Source: an uncultured Oscillospiraceae bacterium
Lineage (GTDB): Bacteria; Bacillota; Clostridia; Oscillospirales; Acutalibacteraceae
DNA length: 45,604 nucleotides
Assembly: GCA_900540865.1 (NCBI GenBank)
Contig: UQHH01000015.1
Coordinates: forward strand, 1 to 45,604
Direction of reading: 5' to 3'
Shown: positions 32,735 to 42,092 of the stretch, piece after piece
Layout of the letters: each line of letters opens with the position of its first letter
Numbering within the stretch: position 1 is the stretch's first letter
Translations under genes and position numbers: made by a program
Notes under the pieces: model-generated
Database searches by the model: none
The model's input: the letters and a program-made list of their open reading frames with translations, nothing else
What the model was told of the DNA's origin: nothing

Positions 32735-33462
32735 AGGCTTTCTACGATTTACACCTGCATTCCTGCCTTTCTCCCTGCGGCGACCAAGATATGACGCCGA
32801 ACAATATCGCGGGCATGGCAAAGCTCTGCGGGCTTCAAATCATCGCGCTGACCGACCATAACACCTGTAAGAACTGCCGCGCAGCAATTGAAGCGGGCAG
32901 AAAGCAGGGCGTGTGCGTCGTACCGGGGATGGAGCTGTGCACGGCGGAGGAAATCCACGTCGTATGCCTGTTCCCCACCCTGCAAAGCGCGCTTTCTTTC
33001 GACGAGGCGGTCTATCCGCACCTGATGGATATTAAAAACAGGCCGGACATCTACGGGCAGCAGCTTTTGCTCGACGAAAACGACGAACCGGCGGGTATTG
33101 AGGAAAAGCTGCTGATTACGGCGGCGGACATTCCGCTTTACGGGCTTTCCCAATTTGTCGCAGGCTTCGGCGGAACCTGTTTTCCCGCGCATATCGACCG
33201 CGACAGCTACAGCGTCCTTTCCGTGCTGGGCGAAATCCCGCCGGAGGAGCAGTTTGCCGCGGTGGAAATTACCGCGGGCGGCGACACCGCCGCGCTGAAG
33301 AAACAGCATCCCGTCCTTTCTGAAATGATTCTGCTCAAGGACAGCGACGCGCATTATCTCGAAAACATGCAGGAGGCGTCCTCCTTTCTCGAGCTGCCAG
33401 AGCTTTCCGCGCAGTGCCTCATACAGGCGCTCAGGGATAAGACGACAAAATGGCGCCGCTGA
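32731..33462 (+). CDS. PHP-domain phosphoesterase of the hydrogenase locus
   Basis: This 243-residue member of the PHP metal-dependent phosphoesterase family has motifs DLHLHSCLSPCGD at the N-terminus, LTDHNTCKN near 46, VVPGMELCTAEEIHVV, FPAHIDRDSYS and KDSDAHYLENM. All the usual metal ligands appear to be present. Several extra cysteines near the motifs (HSCLSPC, CKNC, ELC) are noticeable. It begins inside the stop of the DRTGG gene. In this setting it may act on a phosphorylated protein or nucleotide signal; the substrate is unknown. Confidence 0.85.
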   Translation: MKAFYDLHLHSCLSPCGDQDMTPNNIAGMAKLCGLQIIALTDHNTCKNCRAAIEAGRKQGVCVVPGMELCTAEEIHVVCLFPTLQSALSFDEAVYPHLMDIKNRPDIYGQQLLLDENDEPAGIEEKLLITAADIPLYGLSQFVAGFGGTCFPAHIDRDSYSVLSVLGEIPPEEQFAAVEITAGGDTAALKKQHPVLSEMILLKDSDAHYLENMQEASSFLELPELSAQCLIQALRDKTTKWRR

Positions 33463-33595
33463 AAGAGACGCCGCTCCTCAGCCGTACCCGTTCAAAGGGG
33501 TTCTTTTATCTGAACAGAAAGAACAGGCGGCGCTGTTTTGACCGGCGAACCTTAACCGCTGCAAAAGCACATCCAATGCTTTAAAACGAAAGTAT

Positions 33596-33632
33596 AGCTC
33601 TCTGATGATTTATAATTTCAGAGAGCTTTTTT
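33596..33632 (+). terminator. Terminator after the hydrogenase sensory genes
   Basis: A perfect 10-bp stem (33596-33605 with 33618-33627) with a 12-nt loop is followed by TTTTT. The preceding 33463-33595 shows no gene. Confidence 0.88.
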
Positions 33633-33731
33633 CACCAAACGGACAAATACCTTCTTGTCCGCATAGAATGTAAGGGAGCTTTTTTCCCAGACAGGCATCC
33701 GCCTGAAATTCAAACAACAGGAGGACATCAA

Positions 33732-35237
33732 TTGAAACACATACCAAGAATATTAAGCATTTTTCTCTCTGTGCTTCTGGTAGCGGGCATTGCCGTTTTC
33801 CCGGTATCCGCTGAAGAAGGCCTTACGCTCGACAAGGAGCGCGCCGCCGTTCAGCTCGGCGCAAAGCTGCAGCTCAGCGCGTCTGTAAAGGACGGCGTAA
33901 GCTGGAGCTCGTCTGACGATTCCATCGCGCAGGTGGACGAAGGCGGCCTTGTCACCGCAAAAAAAATGGGCGAAGCCACCATTACCGCTTCCCTATCCTC
34001 CGGTGAGGAGGCAAGCTGTATCGTTACCTGCGGCTTTTACACGGGAATCGACGTATCTTCCTTTAACGGCGATTACACCGGCGGGGAGGAAGGCGGCCCC
34101 GTCGACTGGAAGCTTGTAAAGGAGCAGGGCATCGATTTTGTCATGATTCGCGCGGGCTACGGCTGGGAGGATTTCCCCAACCAGAACGACAGCCGCTTTG
34201 TTGAAAACGTCAAGGGCGCGGTGGAAAACAATATCCCGTTCGGCGTTTACTTCTACAGCTACGCGGAAAATACGGACGACGCGAAGGCCGAAGCCGCCTA
34301 TTTCATGCGTGAGGTAAAAGAATATATCCCCGACCTGCCCGACAAGATAGCGCTGCCCGTGGCCTACGATTTAGAAGAGCCCGACATGTACACCATGCCC
34401 GCTTCACAGCTCACGGACATTGCGCTTGCCTTCTGCAACGAGCTGAAAAAGGAAGGCTTCGACACAATGGTGTACGGAAACTCCAGTATATTCGCCAATA
34501 TGGAGCTTGAACGGCTGCAGCAGGACGGCGTCGGCCTTTGGTACGCCCTTTGGCCCGACACGCCCGATTTCAATACCCATGTGACGATTAACGACACGGG
34601 CATTATCCCCGACATCTGGCAGTACCGCTCAGACGGCTCTGTTCCCGGCGCCACCGGCTCGACGGGCGACACCGACATGGATTTGATTTATATGCTCAGC
34701 TCCTTCAAGGACACGCTGGAGGCCCCAAAGGTCACAAAGGCGCAGGCAGACGATAAGACGGGAACCGTCGAGGTCGAATGGAGCGAAACAAAGGGCGCCG
34801 AATCCTATACGGTGCACCGCGCGCCTATAAAGGACGGTAAGCCTGACGCGGCAGAGGCCGTTTACCTTGGAACGGCAAAGGCAGACCGCCGCGTCTACAG
34901 GGACGAAACGGCACGGCTCGATACAGACTATTTCTACTATGTAATCGCTCACGTAAAGGGCGATAATCTCGACCCTTCCTATACCCTGCCGGTTGACGGC
35001 TTCCACGAGGGCAGGTCCGTCAGGACCCCGGACCTTTCCTATCTGCCGGGCGATGTAAACGGCGACGGAAAGGTCACCATCGACGACGTGCTGATGATTC
35101 AGAAATTCCTTGCCAAGATGATTACCTTAGACCCCCTGCAGCGCGCGGCGGCTGACGTCGACGGCAGCGGAAGCATTACGGTAAACGACGCCATCATGAT
35201 TCAAAGGTACCTCGCTAAGGAAATTCCAGAGCTTTAA
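33732..35237 (+). CDS. Secreted GH25 lysozyme with Ig-like, FN3-like and dockerin domains
   Basis: This exported muramidase is predicted to cleave the glycan chain of peptidoglycan. TTG start at 33732 with AGGAGG 7 nt upstream. The 501 residues comprise a signal peptide (1-27, ending VSA), a bacterial Ig-like/BIG2 domain (about 30-100), GH25 (about 104-320, with GIDVSSFNG and the catalytic pair in AYDLEEP), an FN3-like domain (about 331-425) and a type I dockerin (about 440-500). The dockerin has two calcium loops, DVNGDGKVTIDD and DVDGSGSITVND, each followed by a helix. A dockerin implies docking to a cohesin-bearing scaffold. Flanking terminators show that it is an independent unit. Confidence 0.92.
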   Translation: MKHIPRILSIFLSVLLVAGIAVFPVSAEEGLTLDKERAAVQLGAKLQLSASVKDGVSWSSSDDSIAQVDEGGLVTAKKMGEATITASLSSGEEASCIVTCGFYTGIDVSSFNGDYTGGEEGGPVDWKLVKEQGIDFVMIRAGYGWEDFPNQNDSRFVENVKGAVENNIPFGVYFYSYAENTDDAKAEAAYFMREVKEYIPDLPDKIALPVAYDLEEPDMYTMPASQLTDIALAFCNELKKEGFDTMVYGNSSIFANMELERLQQDGVGLWYALWPDTPDFNTHVTINDTGIIPDIWQYRSDGSVPGATGSTGDTDMDLIYMLSSFKDTLEAPKVTKAQADDKTGTVEVEWSETKGAESYTVHRAPIKDGKPDAAEAVYLGTAKADRRVYRDETARLDTDYFYYVIAHVKGDNLDPSYTLPVDGFHEGRSVRTPDLSYLPGDVNGDGKVTIDDVLMIQKFLAKMITLDPLQRAAADVDGSGSITVNDAIMIQRYLAKEIPEL

Positions 35238-35332
35238 AGCAAGCCTTTCAGTGTTGCGCATGCCGCGCAAATCCTGCACACAAATAGTAATGGGAACCGG
35301 ATGAATCCGGTCAAATTAGAACAATTTGTCCA

Positions 35333-35376
35333 CCCGCTTTAAAATCGCCCCGCGGCGGTTTTAAAGCGGGCTTTTT
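35333..35376 (+). terminator. Terminator of the lysozyme gene
   Basis: A 12-bp perfect stem (35333-35344 with 35359-35370) is followed by CTTTTT. An additional small hairpin lies at 35298-35311. The stretch 35377-35469 contains no gene. Confidence 0.9.
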
Positions 35377-35469
35377 ATTCATATGGTTATAATATTCGGC
35401 CCATAATCCACACGCCTAGAAATTACCAGCGTTTTTTCGCTAAATTTCGGGATTTTGTAGCAGAAAAAC

Positions 35470-35498
35470 TGGACTTTTTTGAAGAATTATAGTATCAT
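35470..35498 (+). promoter_or_regulatory. Promoter of the hydCBA operon
   Basis: TGGACT (35470-35475) and TATCAT (35493-35498) are 17 bp apart, about 65 nt upstream of the hydC start. An alternative -10, TATAGT, overlaps. Confidence 0.5.
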
Positions 35499-35567
35499 TA
35501 AACCATTATGGCTGTATGCGCTCGAATCATAAAGCTATGGTCAATTTTACCGCAGGGAGGAAGCAAT

Positions 35568-36065
35568 ATGCTAAAGAAAATCAGCACAATCCCGTTCAAG
35601 GGTACGCCTGAACAGGAGGCTTCGCTGAGAGAGATTATCGAAAAACACAAAAACGACCCCGGCGCCATCATGCCGGTATTGCAGGAGGCGCAGGAGGTTT
35701 ACGGTTATCTGCCGATTGAGGTCCAGACGATTATCGCACAGGGCCTTGGCGTTCCGCTTGAGGAAGTGTACGGCGTTTCTACCTTCTATTCCCAGTTTTC
35801 GCTGACGCCGAAGGGCCAGAACAACATCTCTGTATGTCTTGGCACCGCGTGCTACGTAAAGGGCGCGGGCAAAATTATCGAAAGAATTTCCGAAATTATT
35901 GGAATTGAGCCGGAGGAATGTACCGAGGACGGCAAGTTCTCGCTGACGGCGTGCCGCTGCATCGGCGCCTGCGGGCTTGCCCCGGTTTTGACAATCAACG
36001 ACGAGGTTTACGGCCGTCTTGAGCCGGAGGATATGGACGGTATTCTCGCAAAATATCAGGACTGA
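35568..36065 (+). CDS. hydC: Hydrogenase subunit HydC (NuoE-like [2Fe-2S] protein)
   Basis: This is the thioredoxin-like [2Fe-2S] subunit of the NAD-linked hydrogenase, relaying electrons near HydB. It has 165 residues from ATG 35568 (GGGAGGAAG upstream; a longer frame from 35508 lacks a site). Cluster cysteines: Cys90 and Cys95 (SVCLGTACYVKGA) and Cys131 and Cys135 (RCIGACGLAPV). The N-terminal helices (PVLQEAQEVYGYLPIEVQTIIAQGL) match the NuoE family. It is first in the operon that also encodes HydB and HydA. Confidence 0.92.
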   Translation: MLKKISTIPFKGTPEQEASLREIIEKHKNDPGAIMPVLQEAQEVYGYLPIEVQTIIAQGLGVPLEEVYGVSTFYSQFSLTPKGQNNISVCLGTACYVKGAGKIIERISEIIGIEPEECTEDGKFSLTACRCIGACGLAPVLTINDEVYGRLEPEDMDGILAKYQD

Positions 36066-36066
36066 T

Positions 36067-36636
36067 ATGCGGGAATTGTCTTTGAACGTCATGGATATTG
36101 TCCAGAACTCCGTCCGGGCGGACGCAACGCTCATTGAAATTACCGTTACGGAGGACAAAAAAGCGGACAGCCTTGTCATCGTCATAAAAGACAACGGCAA
36201 GGGTATGACGCAGGAGCAGATAGACCATGTGATAGACCCGTTTTTCACGACGCGCACCACGCGAAAGGTCGGCCTGGGCGTTCCGCTGTTTAAAATGGCG
36301 GCGCAGCAGACGGGCGGCGGCCTTACGATTGAATCAAGGGTGGGAGCCGGTACAACGGTTACGGCGCGGTTTGTCCCGTCGCATGTCGATATGACCCCCT
36401 TGGGGGATATCAACTCGACGGTAAGCCTGCTCATCCGCTGCAACCCGAATATCGACTTTTGCTTTGTCCACAGCGTGGACGGCAACGCGCTTACGCTCGA
36501 CACGCGCCAGCTGCGCGAAATTTTGGGGGACGTCCCGCTCGACTCCCAGGATGTTATGCAGTGGATAAACGGCTTTTTAAGCGAACAGACAGAAATCATT
36601 TATGGAGGTGCTTCACCAGATGAAGTCATTGGCTGA
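36067..36636 (+). CDS. Stand-alone histidine-kinase-like ATPase of the hydrogenase operon
   Basis: This 189-residue protein starts almost directly with a HATPase_c domain: N-box SLNVMDIVQNSVRADATLIE, G1 KDNGKGM, F-box DPFFTTR, G2 VGLGVPLFKMAAQQTGG, and G3 GAGTTV. There is no dimerisation/phospho-acceptor domain, membrane helix or sensor domain. The C-terminal 75-85 residues (NSTVSLLIRCNPNIDFCFVHSVDGN onward) are a separate, unrecognised domain. The start is 1 nt after the hydC stop. It is probably a regulatory ATPase or kinase; the target is unknown. Confidence 0.82.
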   Translation: MRELSLNVMDIVQNSVRADATLIEITVTEDKKADSLVIVIKDNGKGMTQEQIDHVIDPFFTTRTTRKVGLGVPLFKMAAQQTGGGLTIESRVGAGTTVTARFVPSHVDMTPLGDINSTVSLLIRCNPNIDFCFVHSVDGNALTLDTRQLREILGDVPLDSQDVMQWINGFLSEQTEIIYGGASPDEVIG

Positions 36637-36988
36637 ATTACAGGCAATCAGAGATAAAGCGAAAACCCAGCTCAATATGAGAGAAGAAAACCCGGACGCC
36701 ATCCGCGTGCTCGTCGGCATGGCAACCTGCGGCATTGCGGCGGGCGCGCGCCCGGTGCTCAACGCGTTTGTGGAAGAAATCGCAAAGCGCGGGCTAACTA
36801 ACGTGACCGTCACGCAGACGGGCTGCATCGGTATCTGCCAGTTTGAGCCGGTCGTGGAAATCGAGGTTCCCGGCGAGGACAAGGTTACATATGTAAAAAT
36901 GTCGGCGGAAAAAGCCGTACGGGTCGTCAACGACCATCTTGTCAATAAGAATGTCGTGTCCGAATTTACAATCGGCGCGAACTCATAA
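36620..36988 (+). CDS. Thioredoxin-like [2Fe-2S] ferredoxin-domain protein
   Basis: This 122-residue protein of the thioredoxin-like ferredoxin family is usually found between the kinase-like gene and hydB. It has only three cysteines: Cys37 (MATCGIAAGARP), Cys69 and Cys73 (QTGCIGICQFEP). The usual fold uses four, so either another residue completes the cluster or the cluster is shared or absent. ATG 36620 (GGAGGTG 8 nt before) is preferred over 36602. The gene overlaps the ATPase gene by 17 nt. Confidence 0.85.
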   Translation: MKSLAELQAIRDKAKTQLNMREENPDAIRVLVGMATCGIAAGARPVLNAFVEEIAKRGLTNVTVTQTGCIGICQFEPVVEIEVPGEDKVTYVKMSAEKAVRVVNDHLVNKNVVSEFTIGANS

Positions 36989-37001
36989 AGGAGGAAACTA
37001 A

Positions 37002-38789
<1,788 letters not shown>

Positions 38790-38807
38790 GGAAGGAGTGT
38801 GGCATCA

Positions 38808-40550
38808 ATGGCAAATATTAATGTAAAAATCAACGGTATGCCCCTCTGCGTACCTGTCGGCACAACCATTCTGGAAGCGGCGAAAATGGCCGGAATCAAC
38901 ATTCCGACGCTCTGCTTCTTAAAGGACATTAACGAAATCGGCGCCTGCCGCATGTGCGTGGCGGAGGTCAAGGGCGCAAGGTCGCTTGTCGCGTCCTGCG
39001 TTTACCCGCTTGAGCGCGAGGGCACCGAGGTTTTCACCAATACGAAGAAGGTACAGGATTCCAGAAGGACGACGCTGGAGCTCATCCTCTCGAACCACGA
39101 AAAGAAATGCCTGTCCTGCTCACGCAGCGGCTCCTGCGAGCTGCAGCAGATGTGTACGGACTTCGGCGTTGAGGACGTGTTCCGCTACGAGGGTTTAAAC
39201 CCCCAGAAGGAAGAGGACCATTCCTCCCTGCACCTTGTCAGAAACAACAACAAGTGCATCCTCTGCCGCCGCTGTGTCGCGGCCTGCGAGGAGCAGTATG
39301 TCGGCGTAATCGGCGCGAACAACCGCGGCTTCGATACGGAAATCGGCTGCGCGTTCAACAAAATGCTCGCGGAAACCTCCTGCGTTTCCTGCGGCCAGTG
39401 CACGGCGGTATGTCCGACCGGCGCGCTTACGGAACGCGACCAGACCAAGGAAGTATTTGAAGCGATTGCAGACCCCGAGAAGTTTGTCGTCGTCCATACG
39501 GCGCCCGCTATCCGCGCGACGCTCGGCGAATGCTTCGACATGCCCATCGGCACGAACGTCAAGGGCAAAATGGTATCCGCGCTTAAAATGCTCGGCTTCG
39601 ATAAGGTGTTCGACACCGATTTCGGCGCGGACCTTACCATTATGGAAGAAGCAAACGAATTTATCGGGCGTGTACAAAACGGCGGGACTCTGCCGATGAT
39701 TACCTCCTGCTCCCCCGGCTGGATTAAATTCTGCGAGGCCTACTATCCAGAATTTATCCCGAACCTTTCAAGCTGCAAATCCCCGCAGCAGATGACGGGC
39801 GCGATTATCAAAACCTATTACGCGCAGAAGGAAAACATCGACCCGGAGAACATCGTGGTTGTTTCCATCATGCCCTGCACCGCGAAGAAATTCGAGGTAA
39901 AGCGCGACGACCAGAACGCCGCGGGCGTACCGGACGTAGACATTGCGCTGACGACCAGGGAGCTTGCAAGGATGATTAAATCCGCGCAGATTGAGTTCAA
40001 GAACCTGCCCGACGGCGAGTTTGACCCGGCGCTCGGCGTGACAACCGGCGCGGCCGCTATCTTCGGCGCGACGGGCGGCGTTATGGAGGCGGCGCTCAGA
40101 ACGGCTGCCGATACGCTGACCGGACAGTCGCTCGACAGCATCGAGTATACCGAGGTCAGGGGAACAGACGGCATTAAGGAAGCCACCTACAATGTCGCGG
40201 GCATCGATGTAAAGGTTGCGGTTGCAAGCGGCCTGATGAACGCGGCAAAGGTGCTCGACAAGGTGAAAAACGGCGAGGCCGACTACCACTTCATCGAGAT
40301 TATGTGCTGCCCCGGCGGCTGTGTAAACGGCGGCGGACAGCCCATCCAGCCCGGCAGTGTGCGCAACTTTACCGACCTGAAGGCCGAGCGCGCAAAGGCG
40401 CTCTACGATGAGGACAAAAACCTCCCGCTGAGAAAGTCGCACGAAAGCCCGATTATCAAAAAGCTTTACGATGAGTTCTTAGAGAAGCCCGGCAGCCATA
40501 AGGCGCATGAGATTCTCCACACGAGCTACATCGAGAGAGATAAATATTGA
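38808..40550 (+). CDS. hydA: [FeFe]-hydrogenase catalytic subunit HydA
   Basis: This is the H2-forming subunit of the NADH/ferredoxin-linked complex. It has 580 residues from ATG 38808 (GAAGGAG 10 nt before; the GTG at 38799 is too close). Clusters in order: plant-type [2Fe-2S] (Cys36, 47, 50, 64), His-ligated [4Fe-4S] (His97, Cys101, 104, 110), and two [4Fe-4S] motifs (from Cys150 and Cys192). The H-cluster motifs are TSCSPGW (Cys301), MPCTAKKFE (Cys357) and MCCPGGCVNGGG (Cys501, Cys505). The first reads CS rather than the common CC. The C-terminal helix region (SHESPIIKKLYDEFL) is the fused small-subunit-like tail. Confidence 0.95.
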   Translation: MANINVKINGMPLCVPVGTTILEAAKMAGINIPTLCFLKDINEIGACRMCVAEVKGARSLVASCVYPLEREGTEVFTNTKKVQDSRRTTLELILSNHEKKCLSCSRSGSCELQQMCTDFGVEDVFRYEGLNPQKEEDHSSLHLVRNNNKCILCRRCVAACEEQYVGVIGANNRGFDTEIGCAFNKMLAETSCVSCGQCTAVCPTGALTERDQTKEVFEAIADPEKFVVVHTAPAIRATLGECFDMPIGTNVKGKMVSALKMLGFDKVFDTDFGADLTIMEEANEFIGRVQNGGTLPMITSCSPGWIKFCEAYYPEFIPNLSSCKSPQQMTGAIIKTYYAQKENIDPENIVVVSIMPCTAKKFEVKRDDQNAAGVPDVDIALTTRELARMIKSAQIEFKNLPDGEFDPALGVTTGAAAIFGATGGVMEAALRTAADTLTGQSLDSIEYTEVRGTDGIKEATYNVAGIDVKVAVASGLMNAAKVLDKVKNGEADYHFIEIMCCPGGCVNGGGQPIQPGSVRNFTDLKAERAKALYDEDKNLPLRKSHESPIIKKLYDEFLEKPGSHKAHEILHTSYIERDKY

Positions 40551-40566
40551 TATTTACTGAAATACC

Positions 40567-40598
40567 AAATTCCCCGGTACATTTGTACCGGGGAATTT
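40567..40598 (+). terminator. Perfect hairpin after hydA
   Basis: A 14-bp perfect stem (40567-40580 with 40585-40598) with loop ATTT. The T-run is short (three T inside the arm), so it is either a weak terminator of the hydrogenase operon or a stabilising 3' structure. It ends 21 nt before the next start codon. Confidence 0.65.
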
Positions 40599-40618
40599 AA
40601 TAGAAAGGAGAAATTCCT

Positions 40619-41089
40619 TTGACAAATAAAACCGCCCTGATTGTGATTGATATGCAGGAGGACTATATGAAGCCGGGGGACTACCCCGATACGCTTATCG
40701 ATAGAATCAACGACAAAATTGCAGCAGCATCCCAAAAGAATCAGATGATTGTTTATGTAAAAAACAAAGGCAAAAAACATAAGCTCAGCTACGTTTCTGA
40801 TTTTGTACCGGAGCTGATGATTGTACCCGGTCTTATTATAGAAAAGGGCCGGCCAAGCATGTTTGACGGGAAGCTCCTGCTTTCGGCCCTAGGCGAACAG
40901 GGAATTTCAGAAATTGAGGTTACAGGGATTGACGGAAATTTTTGTGTCGCAGCATCTGCGCTGGATGCGGCGGCGTTGGGCTTTTCGGTTCATTATCCCC
41001 TGGATTGCATCGGTATTAAAAATCAGCAGCGGTTTTTAAAAACAAAAAAGAAGCTGGAGTCAGCTAAAATAACGATAACCGGAGAATGA
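40619..41089 (+). CDS. Isochorismatase-like cysteine hydrolase
   Basis: This 156-residue cytosolic hydrolase of the isochorismatase/nicotinamidase superfamily has the catalytic triad visible: Asp in LIVIDMQEDYM, Lys in IIEKGRPSMFDG and Cys in VTGIDGNFCVAASALDAAALG. The start is TTG 40619, with GAAAGGAG 8 nt upstream. The exact substrate (nicotinamide or another amide/vinyl ether) is not readable. It may be partly co-transcribed with hydA through the weak hairpin. Confidence 0.85.
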   Translation: MTNKTALIVIDMQEDYMKPGDYPDTLIDRINDKIAAASQKNQMIVYVKNKGKKHKLSYVSDFVPELMIVPGLIIEKGRPSMFDGKLLLSALGEQGISEIEVTGIDGNFCVAASALDAAALGFSVHYPLDCIGIKNQQRFLKTKKKLESAKITITGE

Positions 41090-41255
41090 TAAGCCCTGCT
41101 ACCCGGTTTATTATGGCTGCACACAGCATCAACAGGTAACAGGCGGCCATAACAGAGCCTTTCTAACGCTGTGGTGAAAATTCTCCTCTTTTGTTGTATT
41201 TCCCTGCCGGATACTGTAAGATAAAGGGGAACATAAGAGGGAAGGATTTGGAAAA

Positions 41256-42044
41256 ATGGAGAAAAAACACACTGCTTACGTTATATTCCGCATCGTCTCC
41301 AGCATACTGGCGCTCATATTGTTAATCCTATTTATCGCGCCGCTTGCCATGCACAACATCAAGGACATCGGCAATATATTCGGCATCGTAGCCTGCGCGG
41401 TTTATCTCATCTGGGTAAACAACCTTTTCTGGACAGGGCGGCTTAAGAAAAAAATCAAGGAGCACAAGGGAACGAAAATGGTTTTAAATGTAATTTACGC
41501 GCTCGTCGTTATCGGCGTGGTTTACGGCATCGCGGTTTCCGCCAGTATGGTGACGGCAATCGTAAAAACGCCGGAGCCGCAGTCCACTGTCGTGGTGCTC
41601 GGCTGCAAGGTAGACGGGGAGAACCCAAGCCTGATGCTCAGCAAGCGTCTGGAGGCGGCATACGATTACCTGAGTAAAAATCCCGAAGTCCCCTGCATCG
41701 TATCGGGCGGGCAGGGCCCGAACGAAGGTATCAGCGAAGCGCAGTGCATGTACAACTATTTGACGCAGCGCGGAATCGATTCTTCCCGTATATATATGGA
41801 GGACAAATCGACCGACACGGACGAGAACATCCGCTTTTCCCAGAAAATCATAAAAGAGAATAACTTAAACGGCAATCTGGCGATTGCGACCGACGGCTTC
41901 CACGAGCTGCGCGCCGCAATCATCGCGCAAAAAAACGGTGTGGAGACAATCGGCGCCGTTCCCGCGAACACGCCGCTGTACCTTCTGCCCACCTACTGGG
42001 TGCGCGAATGGTTTGCTATCCCTGTGGAAATTATAAAGCCCTGA
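41256..42044 (+). CDS. YdcF-like (DUF218/ElyC-SanA family) membrane protein
   Basis: This 262-residue protein has three N-terminal membrane helices (about 9-32, 37-60, 75-100) and a C-terminal DUF218 domain (about 110-262), seen in STVVVLGCKVDGENPSLMLSKRLEAAYDYL, VSGGQGPNEGISEAQCMYNYL, MEDKSTDTDENIRFS and ATDGFHELRAAIIAQ. The family includes ElyC/SanA, implicated in envelope integrity, but its reaction is not established. AAGGA-type site before the ATG. The upstream gap (41090-41255) contains no gene. Confidence 0.88.
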   Translation: MEKKHTAYVIFRIVSSILALILLILFIAPLAMHNIKDIGNIFGIVACAVYLIWVNNLFWTGRLKKKIKEHKGTKMVLNVIYALVVIGVVYGIAVSASMVTAIVKTPEPQSTVVVLGCKVDGENPSLMLSKRLEAAYDYLSKNPEVPCIVSGGQGPNEGISEAQCMYNYLTQRGIDSSRIYMEDKSTDTDENIRFSQKIIKENNLNGNLAIATDGFHELRAAIIAQKNGVETIGAVPANTPLYLLPTYWVREWFAIPVEIIKP

Positions 42045-42045
42045 T

Positions 42046-42080
42046 AAAAGGCAGCGTTCAAAAAATGAACGCTGCCTTTT
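42046..42080. terminator. Bidirectional terminator between ydcF-like and helD-like genes
   Basis: A perfect 15-bp stem (42046-42060 with 42066-42080) has a five-A loop and AAAA/TTTT ends. It lies between convergent genes. Confidence 0.93.
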
Positions 42081-42092
42081 CTGAACTGCCGG

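Noticed and set aside
35571..36599. 342-codon minus-strand frame opposite hydC and the lone ATPase
   Set aside because: Covers two coupled genes with intact Fe-S and ATPase motifs on the + strand.
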